Shown: positions 1 through 6,879, counted from the stretch's first letter. The stretch is 29,576 bases of DNA from CAYMLQ01 sp964390795 (GCA_964390795.1 CAYMLQ010000033.1:1-29576); one strand, 5' to 3'. Notes: a model not told the origin generated them from the letters alone. Numbers and translations: made by a program.

Positions 1-183
1 GGGAACTGGGGTCTCTTTGGGCATCCTAGCTGCACCTGATCGCAGATGCGCCCGGTACACGTTGAGTAGATCCATGAGCAGGACGACCTTGATGGGGTCG
101 GCCTGCGGATTGTGATCGGTCAGGCGCTGGAACTGGGACGCTCGGACGTCCTTGATGCGCTGGGAGATCGCCTGAAGGCTGCA
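1..183 (-). pseudogene. C-terminal-side fragment of an unrecognised protein, runs off left edge
   Basis: Sixty-one stop-free codons on the minus strand read into the left edge. They begin directly after a TAG at 184-186 and have no start codon before an internal ATG. The translation (for example QRIKDVRASQFQRLTDHN, then KVVLLMDLLNVYRAHLRSG) has the amino-acid balance of a real helical protein, unlike the Arg/Pro-rich shadow frames around it. The family is not recognised. The 5' end seems to have been lost where the repeat region at 171-390 begins, so this is probably a truncated remnant. It could also be a real gene whose start lies in another frame. Confidence 0.35.
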
Positions 184-232
184 CTACAAACGCTTCCTTT
201 CGTGATAGAAACCGTTCGTTGGGCATGGGTTG

Positions 233-390
233 TAATCGGTTGGTGGGGATTGCGAATCAAATGTGTGTTATGCGCGAAAGCACGGGAGGGACGAGCGTCT
301 GCTCGTCCGGGCAAGCAGACGCTTGCCCCTCCCCAAGCCGCACGTTCTCCAGAAACGCAACATCCTCGCACCCCTGCCACCAACCGATTA
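233..390. repeat. MITE/REPIN-like nested palindrome
   Basis: A perfect 14-bp inverted repeat, TAATCGGTTGGTGG at 233-246 and its complement at 377-390, flanks an imperfectly palindromic interior. At the centre, 284-333, sit two perfect 8-bp hairpins: GGACGAGC/GCTCGTCC with loop GTCT (289-308) and GGGCAAGC/GCTTGCCC with loop AGAC (309-328). GGGAG/CTCCC encloses both. The two loops are complementary, so the centre can also fold as one long hairpin. No transposase is encoded inside. This is the architecture of a non-autonomous REP/MITE element. Confidence 0.75.
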
Positions 391-401
391 CGCATGGGTG
401 A

Positions 402-430
402 TTGCATGGCATTTCTGAAGCTGGTATGAT
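402..430 (+). promoter_or_regulatory. sigma70-type promoter of the TPR-ydbH operon
   Basis: The -35 is TTGCAT (402-407). A 17-bp spacer leads to the -10 TATGAT (425-430), preceded by TG to give an extended -10 (TGGTATGAT). Predicted transcription start is about 437, leaving a short leader with GGAG (444-447) before the ATG at 456. The -35 lies just outside the palindromic element ending at 390. Confidence 0.55.
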
Positions 431-455
431 GCGGGAATCAATCGGAGTAATCAGC

Positions 456-1484
456 ATGAGTTTTCTTAGAATCGGTATGGTCGTTCTTATGGTTGCGGGT
501 GTGTGTGGTGTGCCCGAGGTGGTCTCGGCCAAGGATTCGGACAAGGAGAAGAAGCCGAAAGTGTCCGAACTGCTGAAAGACGCGAATGAGATGATGACGC
601 AGGCACAGGCCGCCTACGTAGACGGCCAGAGCAAGCAGGCGATTGAACTCTACCGCAAGGCGCTGTCCGAGATCACGCGCGTCGAGCGTGAGAATCAGTC
701 GCAGGCGTCCTCGTCCGAATTTGCCCCGGTGCGCTTCCGCAAGGCGATCTGTGAAACCGAGGTTGATCGCATCATGCTGGAGGATGTCAATGCGACGGCC
801 CGGACCGTGGCAGTCACAGACACCAGCGCGCTGGAGCTTAAGCGGGCGGAGCGCAAGAAAGCGGCCGAGACCAACAATATGCCCGAGGCGACTGTGAAGC
901 TGACGTCCAAGCAGGGGGCCGACAAGGGAAAGCCGGACGGGTCGGTGGTGATCGATGAAGAGGTTATCCCCCAAGATGCGGTTCAGGACTCGGAGCGAAA
1001 AGAAGCCAAGCCGGACAAGCCTGTGCGTGTCGCGGAGGAGTTGGAGTGGGCCAAGGACATGATTTCCGTGGATCGTTTCGAAGATGCCGAGAAGGCGCTC
1101 GTGAAGGTGCTGAAGCAAGCCCCAGACAATCGGGACGCGCGTTTTCTGATGGGCCTGTCGCGCGTTCAGCAAGGCCGTCATCAGGACGCGATCGTCGTCA
1201 TTGACGATCTGCTCGCTGACGCGCCCGATGATGTGCCGGCGCAGTTGCTCGCGGCTGGCGCCTATGTGGCCGCCGGCTCTTACGCGAAAGCGATGGACGC
1301 TTTGGACAAGGCGATGAAAGCGGATCCCAAGCGTCCGGACGGGTATCACAACATGGCGTGGCTCTTGCTTGAGATGAATCCCAAGGAGTCGGGCGAGGCG
1401 GAGATGTATTACCGGCAGGCGGTGAAGCTTGGCGGAACCCGCGACCGCGATATCGAGCGCCGCCTAGGAATCAAAGCGGAGTGA
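456..1484 (+). CDS. Exported tetratricopeptide-repeat protein
   Basis: This 342-aa protein starts at the ATG at 456, which has GGAG 8 nt upstream and begins a clean signal peptide (MSFLRIGMVVLMVAG, likely cleavage after VSA near residue 25). An in-frame ATG at 402 would add 18 unlikely residues. The middle (about residues 30-190) is charged and Lys/Glu-rich. The C-terminal half holds three TPR-like helical hairpins, such as FEDAEKALVKVLKQAPDN, HQDAIVVIDDLLADAPDD and YAKAMDALDKAMKADPKR, followed by a fourth weaker unit. TPR arrays mediate protein-protein contacts. It is first in an operon, 35 bp before the ydbH-like gene, so a periplasmic scaffold or assembly role for that lipid-transport system is a reasonable inference, but nothing in the sequence proves it. 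Confidence 0.85.
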   Translation: MSFLRIGMVVLMVAGVCGVPEVVSAKDSDKEKKPKVSELLKDANEMMTQAQAAYVDGQSKQAIELYRKALSEITRVERENQSQASSSEFAPVRFRKAICETEVDRIMLEDVNATARTVAVTDTSALELKRAERKKAAETNNMPEATVKLTSKQGADKGKPDGSVVIDEEVIPQDAVQDSERKEAKPDKPVRVAEELEWAKDMISVDRFEDAEKALVKVLKQAPDNRDARFLMGLSRVQQGRHQDAIVVIDDLLADAPDDVPAQLLAAGAYVAAGSYAKAMDALDKAMKADPKRPDGYHNMAWLLLEMNPKESGEAEMYYRQAVKLGGTRDRDIERRLGIKAE

Positions 1485-1519
1485 CGCGAGCCGAAGCTCG
1501 GCCCAAGGCGTGAATCGCG

Positions 1520-4500
1520 ATGGATGCGCAGAACACACAACCGAGGCGGCAGCGCAGGCGCGGTCGGCTTGCGCTTTGGATTCTTCTGTTGGGTCTGGCG
1601 TTTCTTGCAGGACTTTCGCTGAGCGTTTGGCAGAGACGCATCGCGCTCGCGACGCGCGTGGTGCGAGGTGCGCTCGACTCGCACGGTCTGTCCGACGCTT
1701 CTTTTACCCTTGTCCGGCTTTCGCCGGGCTGCGTGATTCTCGAAAACCTCCGGCTGGGAGTTCCGGAACCGGTGCTCACTGTGGGACGGATAGAGGTGCG
1801 CTTTTCCTATCCGGAGGTGAGCCGCGGCCAGCTGGACCGGCTGCGCGTGACAGGCGTGCGCACGCAGCTTGTGATCGACGGGGGACGCGCGGTTTCGCCG
1901 CTGCTCGAACGGTTGAAGCCGCTGCTGAAAGAGCAAGCGGAGCGCGGGATCGCCCGTCCTCCTGACGCGTCTCAGCAGGAGCAGAAGTTTTCGGTGGGCG
2001 AGGCCTCCGTCTATGACGTTCAGGTCGCGTTGAAGCTCGCTGACGGTCGTGATGTGATGACGCTGCTGGGTGACGCGAGTGTGGTCTCGGAACCGGCTGG
2101 CGGCGAACGGCGGTCAGAGCGCTATCGTCTCTGGACCAGCCTGCGCGACTCCGTCGGGAGCCAGGCGACGGTGAGCGGGACGGTTGATCCCGAAACCGGT
2201 GCCTTGGCGCTTGTTCCTGACGTGAAGATCAAGAGTGTGGAGGCCCTGCTGGGGCGCGTTCGCCTGATCGCGCCTGCGCCGGTGGCGACTCTCGCCGCTT
2301 TTCCGACGAACTGCAGTCTAGCGGTGCGCGGTTCGCTCGCCGTTGCGGGCTGGACAAACGCGGGTCCGTTCGAAGGGGTCGTCGAACTGGGGCGAGGCAG
2401 CACGTTCACGCTTGCGAAGCCGGAAGGTTTTGTGCGGCTTCAGAGCTTTCGGATTGAGGCGTCGGGAACCCCGCGGGATGTTCAGTGCCGGTTGAGCGCG
2501 GGCCTCGCGGGATTCAGGGTCGGAGGTCAGCTTGAGGCCTCTCAGGAGGAGGGCCGCCTGTTGAGCGTGCGCGGCACCGCGCGCTTTCGGCAGACGCCCA
2601 CCAACCGCTGGGTACACGCGACGCTTGATTCCGATTTGCCCGGCCGGACCGTGGCGCAGGTGCTGCCGCGCATTTTGCCGCTGGTGCCGCGCCTGTTCAC
2701 CGAGGGTGGCACGCTGCGCGGCGAGGCCGACCTGTCGCAAGCCCCGCAGGGCGCGTGGCAAGGCGAAGCGCGTTTCACCGCAGAGGCGCGCCGCTCGTCA
2801 GTCACGCTGCCCGCAGGCCGCACCGGAGCGGGTCGCGCGGCCGTTTCAGGCTGCGTGGCCATCCGCGACGCGCAGCCGGGCGAACTGCGCACGGAGATCG
2901 TTCTCGACGAAGGCTATTTTTACAGGCCTGGACTTTCGGTGCGCGGCGGTGTCCGGCTGGCGCTGACGTCGCAGCCGCCCTACGGTTCGGCGGCGGGTAC
3001 GTTTATGGGGCAGGCCGGAGAATTTGCGGTGTTGCCGAAGAGCGGCATCACGCTGCCCGACGGGGGAGTCCGCTTCGAGGGCGAGGCGTCGGTATCGGGG
3101 CTGGTCTCCAACCCGGTGTGGCAGATCGCGCTGCGGGTGCCGGAGTTCGGGATCAGCTCAGAGCCGGCAAGCGCGGCGGGCTCAGTCGCGTGGCACACGA
3201 CGGCGGGCGCGGCGGCGGAGCTGAGCTACAGCGCCACGCGCATGAAGATCGAGGGTGACGCGTGGGCGAGGGACACCGCCCTGCTGTACGTGGGCTCGGG
3301 CGTGGTCGGACGCGTTGAGGCTGGCCTCGGCCTTTGCTCCGCGCATGTCCATGCGCCGGCCTTTGCGTCGGCGGACGCCTCCAACGCGTTGGTTTCTGTG
3401 GCGCTTCGCGCGAGCAACGGCTGGACGCGCGCGGGCGGACACCTTGAGCTGGCTGACGCGCAGGCTGCCGCGCCGTTCACGTGGTCGCTGGCGGGTGGCC
3501 TGGCGTTCCCGACAGAGCCGAGCGTGTCGTGGGAGCGGCTGGAGGCGGAAGGCGTGCGGCTGCTGCCAGGCGGGGTGGCGTTGCAGGCGGTCAGCGGTGC
3601 GGTGGAAGCGCGGTTCGGCGTGCGGGCCGACGCGAGCGCATTCGGCGTCACGGCGTCTGTGCGCATGCCGCTGGCAGACCCCCGGCAGAGTGTGATTGAC
3701 GTCGTGCTGCCTGACACGGAGCTGACGCCGGACGATGCGCTGGCGGCTCTGGTGCGACGCGCAGACGCGCAGGCCGTGGTGACGGGGCGTCTGTCGGCCG
3801 AGGCTCGGGTGCGGTTTATGGGTTCGCAACCGTATGCGCTGGGACGTGTCCGCGTCTCTGGGGGGCAGGTCAAGCGCGGTGCCCTGGAGGTCGGGGGGCT
3901 CTCCGCAGATGTGCCGTTCGAGAGCGGGCGCACTTTCCGGACAATAGAACGCCCGTCTGTTACGTTTACTTATGCCAAGGCGGGTAACATCCGCTTGGAT
4001 CAGGGGCGGATCGAGTTTCAGGTGACGCCGCAGGAGGTGTTTGTCGACCGGTTGGAGGTGGGGTGGTGCAAGGGGAGTCTGCAAGCCTACTCGGTGCACC
4101 TGGATCCCAAGAACCCGAAGGCTGACGTGATTGTGTATGCGGACCGCATCGATTTGGGCCAGGCGCTGATGATGGTGATGCCCTTCAAGGGCCATGTGGA
4201 AGGTGTGCTGTACGGCCGGTTTCCTGTGGGAATCGAGGACGGGAACATCAAGCTATCAAACGGGTTTCTTTACTCGCTGCCGGGACAGGGTGGCAAGTTG
4301 CGCTTGGACGATCCTGCCCAGATGCTGACGCTGCTGGAGCGCGCTGGCATCAAAGGCGAGGTGCAGAAACCGCTCTCGAAGGCTCTGAGCGATATGGATT
4401 TCAGCGCGATACGGATGGAGCTGGAGCCGAAGACAGAGGGAGACGCCGTGTTTCGGATCAAGCTGGACGGAAAGTCGAATTACAAGGAGTGGCCTGCGCC

Positions 4501-4576
4501 GGTGGATCTGAACCTGAACCTGCACGGGCCCTTGGAACGGATCATGAATTTGGGGCTGGATGTGTCCCGGAAATAG
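1520..4576 (+). CDS. ydbH: YdbH-like AsmA-family intermembrane lipid-transport protein
   Basis: This 1018-aa protein has a basic N-terminus and one membrane anchor (about residues 17-37, LALWILLLGLAFLAGLSLSV). A long beta-rich periplasmic body follows, ending in a conserved-looking YdbH/'dicarboxylate transport' type C-terminal region (ALMMVMPFKGHVEGVLYG ... GRFPVGIEDGNIKLSNGFLY). In E. coli, YdbH is one of three partly redundant AsmA-like bridges (TamB, YhdP, YdbH) that move phospholipids to the outer membrane. It docks on the lipoprotein YnbE with help from YdbL. The two downstream genes match YnbE and YdbL in order and type, which strongly supports the call. It is longer than the E. coli protein (about 880 aa). 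Start: ATG at 1520 with a weak AAGGCG upstream. Confidence 0.88.
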   Translation: MDAQNTQPRRQRRRGRLALWILLLGLAFLAGLSLSVWQRRIALATRVVRGALDSHGLSDASFTLVRLSPGCVILENLRLGVPEPVLTVGRIEVRFSYPEVSRGQLDRLRVTGVRTQLVIDGGRAVSPLLERLKPLLKEQAERGIARPPDASQQEQKFSVGEASVYDVQVALKLADGRDVMTLLGDASVVSEPAGGERRSERYRLWTSLRDSVGSQATVSGTVDPETGALALVPDVKIKSVEALLGRVRLIAPAPVATLAAFPTNCSLAVRGSLAVAGWTNAGPFEGVVELGRGSTFTLAKPEGFVRLQSFRIEASGTPRDVQCRLSAGLAGFRVGGQLEASQEEGRLLSVRGTARFRQTPTNRWVHATLDSDLPGRTVAQVLPRILPLVPRLFTEGGTLRGEADLSQAPQGAWQGEARFTAEARRSSVTLPAGRTGAGRAAVSGCVAIRDAQPGELRTEIVLDEGYFYRPGLSVRGGVRLALTSQPPYGSAAGTFMGQAGEFAVLPKSGITLPDGGVRFEGEASVSGLVSNPVWQIALRVPEFGISSEPASAAGSVAWHTTAGAAAELSYSATRMKIEGDAWARDTALLYVGSGVVGRVEAGLGLCSAHVHAPAFASADASNALVSVALRASNGWTRAGGHLELADAQAAAPFTWSLAGGLAFPTEPSVSWERLEAEGVRLLPGGVALQAVSGAVEARFGVRADASAFGVTASVRMPLADPRQSVIDVVLPDTELTPDDALAALVRRADAQAVVTGRLSAEARVRFMGSQPYALGRVRVSGGQVKRGALEVGGLSADVPFESGRTFRTIERPSVTFTYAKAGNIRLDQGRIEFQVTPQEVFVDRLEVGWCKGSLQAYSVHLDPKNPKADVIVYADRIDLGQALMMVMPFKGHVEGVLYGRFPVGIEDGNIKLSNGFLYSLPGQGGKLRLDDPAQMLTLLERAGIKGEVQKPLSKALSDMDFSAIRMELEPKTEGDAVFRIKLDGKSNYKEWPAPVDLNLNLHGPLERIMNLGLDVSRK

Positions 4577-4608
4577 CGGTGTAAGAACCGCGAGAAGGAG
4601 AGAAGACA

Positions 4609-4785
4609 ATGAAAAGGGTGCATAGGTATGCGTTCGCATTCGTGCTGCTGTTCGTGGCGGTGTCCGTCGTGGGGGGGTGTCTGTCGATCAAGACCGAGCA
4701 CGAGATCAAGCCCATCCACATCACCATGGACGTGAATCTCAAGGTTCAGAAGGAACTGGAAGACTTTTTGAATTTGGACAAGTAA
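4609..4785 (+). CDS. ynbE: YnbE-like outer-membrane lipoprotein (58 aa)
   Basis: This short gene lies 32 bp after ydbH. Its ATG at 4609 is preceded by AAGGAG (4594-4599), and it ends at the TAA at 4783. The 58-aa product has a lipoprotein signal with lipobox VGGC (Cys24). A short mature part follows with the segment IKPIHITMDVNLKV, closely resembling the PITINMNVKI stretch of E. coli YnbE, the beta-strand that extends the YdbH groove. In E. coli, YnbE multimerises in the outer membrane and contacts the YdbH C-terminus to complete the bridge. Length, lipobox, the PIHITMDVN strand and its position between ydbH and ydbL all agree. It falls below a 60-residue ORF cutoff and would be missed by length filters. 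Confidence 0.88.
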   Translation: MKRVHRYAFAFVLLFVAVSVVGGCLSIKTEHEIKPIHITMDVNLKVQKELEDFLNLDK

Positions 4786-4810
4786 CTGAGGCGGAAAAGG
4801 AGAGAACATC

Positions 4811-5140
4811 ATGAAGCGTGTTATGAGTGTGATGGTGGCGGTCATCGTAGGGTTCGCGTGTCTCGCGCAGGCCGACGCGAAGGATGACGCTCGCGAACGC
4901 CGCAAAGCGCGGCGCGAGCAGGTCGAGCAGATTGTGAAGTCCGGACAGGCCGAGGAGGGCCAGGACGGCTTTATCGTGGCGAAGGCCGGGCTCGACGCGG
5001 CCAAGGCCGCTGTGGTCAAGGCGGAGAACGAAGATCGCAAGATCGGCTATGACGCGATCGCAAAGGCCAACGGGAAGTCGGCCGATGAAATCGCCAAGCA
5101 GGCGGCCGCGATCAACAAGGCGCGTGCGGCGAAGAAGTGA
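4811..5140 (+). CDS. ydbL: YdbL-like periplasmic protein (DUF1318)
   Basis: This 109-aa protein has a signal peptide (cleavage after AQADA, about residue 23), AAGGAG before the ATG at 4811, and a highly charged helical mature region. DUF1318 features are visible: a RREQVEQIVKSGQAEEGQDG segment, then EDRKIGYDAIAKANGKSADE and a closing Ala/Lys helix. In E. coli, YdbL is a periplasmic chaperone-like partner that restrains YnbE multimerisation so that YdbH and YnbE pair correctly. It lies 25 bp after ynbE as the last gene of the operon and is followed by a strong hairpin. Confidence 0.87.
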   Translation: MKRVMSVMVAVIVGFACLAQADAKDDARERRKARREQVEQIVKSGQAEEGQDGFIVAKAGLDAAKAAVVKAENEDRKIGYDAIAKANGKSADEIAKQAAAINKARAAKK

Positions 5141-5148
5141 GCATCATC

Positions 5149-5172
5149 CGTCGGGGCGGGGTCGCCCCGACG
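5149..5172. terminator. Strong GC hairpin between converging ends (terminator or REP)
   Basis: A perfect 10-bp stem CGTCGGGGCG/CGCCCCGACG with loop GGGT lies 8 bp after the ydbL stop and abuts the TAG of the minus-strand HEAT fragment. No T-run follows on either strand, so it may act as a bidirectional mRNA-end stabiliser or be a REP copy rather than a classical intrinsic terminator. Confidence 0.55.
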
Positions 5173-5360
5173 CTACGGATCTGACCGCGCAGCGCTATCG
5201 GAGCTTTCGCGCCGAGCCCTGAGCGCTGCGCGGGCGGCGCCGCCGAGCAGGGGGTCGGGGTTGTCCAGGTAGGATCCGATGAGCGAACGGTCGGAGGGCT
5301 CGCCGTGTTTTCGGAGAATGCCGATGGCCACCGCCTTCATATTGGCGGATTCGTTCTTGG
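5173..5360 (-). pseudogene. HEAT-repeat protein, C-terminal fragment
   Basis: On the minus strand, about 60 residues read as the end of a HEAT/PBS-lyase-type repeat protein: NESANMKAVAIGILRKHGEP then LIGSYLDNPDPLLGGAARAA, closing at TAG 5173-5175. The D-P-x-x-x-x-G-A-A-R-A-A-L pattern is typical of HEAT helices. No credible start codon or N-terminus is attached. A signal peptide plus HEAT-like start on the same strand lies at 5690-5863. The simplest reading is one gene whose middle has been deleted and replaced by repeat sequence. Confidence 0.6.
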
Positions 5361-5475
5361 GGAATAGTCTCTCTCTTTTCGTCCGTTTTGTCGAGTGTTT
5401 CGGGTCAGCCCAATCGGTCGGTCTGGCGCTGCGCATTTCTCACCTGCCTCTTCTTGCCTCGCACCGTGTGGAAGA

Positions 5476-5556
5476 GGTCTCACGCTAAGACCCGGAGACC
5501 CAAAGGTAAGAAGAGGTGCTTTTTCATCTTGGGGTCTTCGGGTCTTGGCGTGAACC
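5476..5556. repeat. Imperfect inverted repeat with 8-bp internal periodicity
   Basis: The left arm (5476-5510, containing CACGCTAAGACCCGGAGACC) and right arm (5525-5556, containing GGTCTTCGGGTCTTGGCGTG) are near-complementary over about 30 bp with a short A/T-rich loop. Each arm is built from roughly 8-bp units of the type CCAAGACC/CGAAGACC. It sits inside the gap that splits the HEAT-type gene, so it may be the element that broke it or a later insertion. Confidence 0.65.
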
Positions 5557-5596
5557 AATCCAATTCGTGACCATCCGTCTGCGGCTCTGCCGTTTC

Positions 5597-5620
5597 ATCC
5601 ACTTATCATGATATGTGGAT
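5597..5620. repeat. 24-bp near-perfect palindrome
   Basis: The sequence begins ATCCACTTATCATG and ends GATATGTGGAT. It equals its own reverse complement except for one symmetric position pair. It is A/T-rich in a GC-rich region. It could be an operator-like site or the core of a small mobile repeat; no regulator gene adjoins it. Confidence 0.5.
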
Positions 5621-5644
5621 ACACTTTCGCAAGCCTCTGTCGGT

Positions 5645-5863
5645 CTAGAAACCCTGTACCTTTCGTGATTCTTTTCTCTCTCCCAACAGCGGCGCCTCTT
5701 TCTCCAGCGCCCGGATCGCGTGGAACCGCGGCAGGTACGCCTTCTCCTCCGCCAGCCCGGCGATCAGTCGCACCCGTTCCGTCGCGCCGGGGCCTTCCGC
5801 CGCCGAGACGAAACCCGCGCAAAACGCAAGCAATACCGCGCCCATTTTCTTCGCCGTCACCAT
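5645..5863 (-). pseudogene. HEAT-type exported protein, N-terminal fragment
   Basis: A minus-strand frame opens with a signal peptide (MGAVLLAFCAGFVSA, best start 5845; the longer ATG at 5863 adds six residues). It continues as a HEAT-like helix (ATERVRLIAGLAEEKAYLPR, then FHAIRALEKEAPLLGER) and loses homology-like character near 5680, stopping soon after. With the C-terminal piece at 5173-5360 it looks like the two ends of one gene. As it stands the product would be about 66 aa and non-functional. Confidence 0.55.
5809..5846. repeat. Direct repeat, copy 1 (signal-peptide segment)
   Basis: These 38 bp match 6825-6862 with 2 mismatches in the same orientation. On the minus strand both encode MGAVLLAFCAGF. 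Here the segment starts the HEAT-type fragment. Confidence 0.8.
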
Positions 5864-5926
5864 ATCAAGATCGTCCCTTCTCTCCCCGCGTCAAACCTGT
5901 TTGTCTCGATGTCCCGATACGTCCCC

Positions 5927-6568
5927 TCAGCTGCCTATGGTGAAGCCGCCAATCACCTGACCCTGTCCGCGTGGGCCGCTGTCCCATGCGGTGGCCATTG
6001 CGTCCCTAATATCCGTAAGAGTATAACCCAAGTGAGCGATCGCGTCCATCGCATCCATCGCGCTCTGGCTCGGGTGGCTCGGGTTCATCACGGAATTGAC
6101 AAGCCCGCCAGCGGCTCCGACGACCGAGTCTTCAAAGCCCAACATCCCCAGCCAGGAATCGTACAGGTAATCGTCAAGATCAAACCCGTATGATTCTTTT
6201 CGATCACCGCACAATCCCGACGGATCCCTGTTGTTGACGGGGTCGTTCCCGCAGAACTCGTACAGGTTCAGCCCGCCCTCCAGCCCGATCGGGTCGGGGG
6301 AGAGCTAGCGGCCGAGTTCGGGAGAGTACCAGCGGGCGCGGAAGCGGTACAGCCCGGTCGCCTCGGAGTACTCGCTGCCGTGGAACAGGAAGCGGTTTGA
6401 AAAGTTAACAGGTAATAGCGAATAGTTAATAGGTGCGGAGACATTGCCCCAGGCGTCGCAGGTGTAGGATGCGACGACCGCGCCGTTGGTGGCGACGGAA
6501 ACCAGCCGGTTGTCGGCGTACGCGTACGCGAGGTTCGTCCGGCGGCCGTACGGGTCGTAGCCGTAGCG
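5927..6568 (-). pseudogene. Rhs/YD-repeat protein core and C-terminus, with nonsense codon
   Basis: On the minus strand the frame reads YGYDPYGRRTN, a degenerate YD region, TGLYRFRARWYSPELGR, then TAG at 6305-6307. It continues in the same frame as LSPDPIGLEGGLNLYEFCGN and DPVNNRDPSGL before a variable C-terminal tail of about 90 residues ending at 5927. The Rhs-associated core normally reads GRWLSPDPIGL, so the TAG replaces the conserved Trp codon (TGG to TAG). Upstream of about 6568 the Rhs pattern disappears, so the long N-terminal repeat shell is missing. No immunity-like gene follows the tail. This is most likely a dead fragment of an Rhs toxin-type or large surface protein. Confidence 0.8.
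6398..6432. repeat. Degenerate 7-bp tandem repeat (about five TTAATAG units)
   Basis: Five consecutive heptamers, TGAAAAG, TTAACAG, GTAATAG, CGAATAG and TTAATAG, form a 35-bp A/T-rich island inside the GC-rich Rhs fragment. They encode an in-frame INYSLLPVNFS stretch that does not fit the Rhs pattern. The 35-bp length is not a multiple of three, so the reading frame is kept only if the insertion was larger or replaced sequence. Confidence 0.65.
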
Positions 6569-6824
6569 GCACGTTATGGCTGCGCTGGACACCACGCAGG
6601 GCATGGCCGCGCACGCGGGCCGGCGGCGGGGCCGGGCGTTTTTCTGCGATTTCGATCCCGATTGCCGCCGGTGGCTGAAAGCGGCTTGCCCTCGGGCCGC
6701 TAGGCGGCGGCCCAGTGTGGTGTGCGTCTTCACGGCAGGGATCTTACCAGAAAGGCGGAGGGATGCATAGCGCCCGAACGTGCGCCCGCGCCGCGTCTGC
6801 CGGGACGCGGTGCCGCCATTGCTG

Positions 6825-6862
6825 CGAAACCCGCGCAAAACGCAAGCAGGACCGCGCCCATT
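6825..6862. repeat. Direct repeat, copy 2 (orphan signal-peptide segment)
   Basis: Second copy of the 38-bp sequence at 5809-5846. On the minus strand it again encodes MGAVLLAFCAGF, opening a 43-aa frame (6730-6861) that soon becomes Arg/Pro-rich and stops. It is out of frame with the Rhs fragment downstream, so it is an orphan signal peptide, perhaps from the lost start of that gene. Confidence 0.7.
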
Positions 6863-6879
6863 CTCCTTGTGGTTCCGGA

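Noticed and set aside
233..390. CRISPR array or insertion sequence
   Set aside because: There are no regularly spaced direct repeats and no transposase frame; the structure is palindromic only.
438..1349. Minus-strand frame opposite the TPR gene, and similar long antisense frames at 3182-4195, 17733-18713, 19211-20422, 22400-23335 and 23500-24987
   Set aside because: All are antisense shadows of well-identified genes, with His/Arg-rich composition and no domain motifs.
5597..5620. dif site for the Xer recombinase
   Set aside because: The palindrome lacks the dif arrangement of TTATG/CATAA-type arms around a 6-bp centre.
5927..6214. Active Rhs toxin tip with immunity gene
   Set aside because: The core is interrupted by TAG, the N-terminal shell is missing, and the following minus-strand sequence is a HEAT-type fragment rather than an immunity gene.
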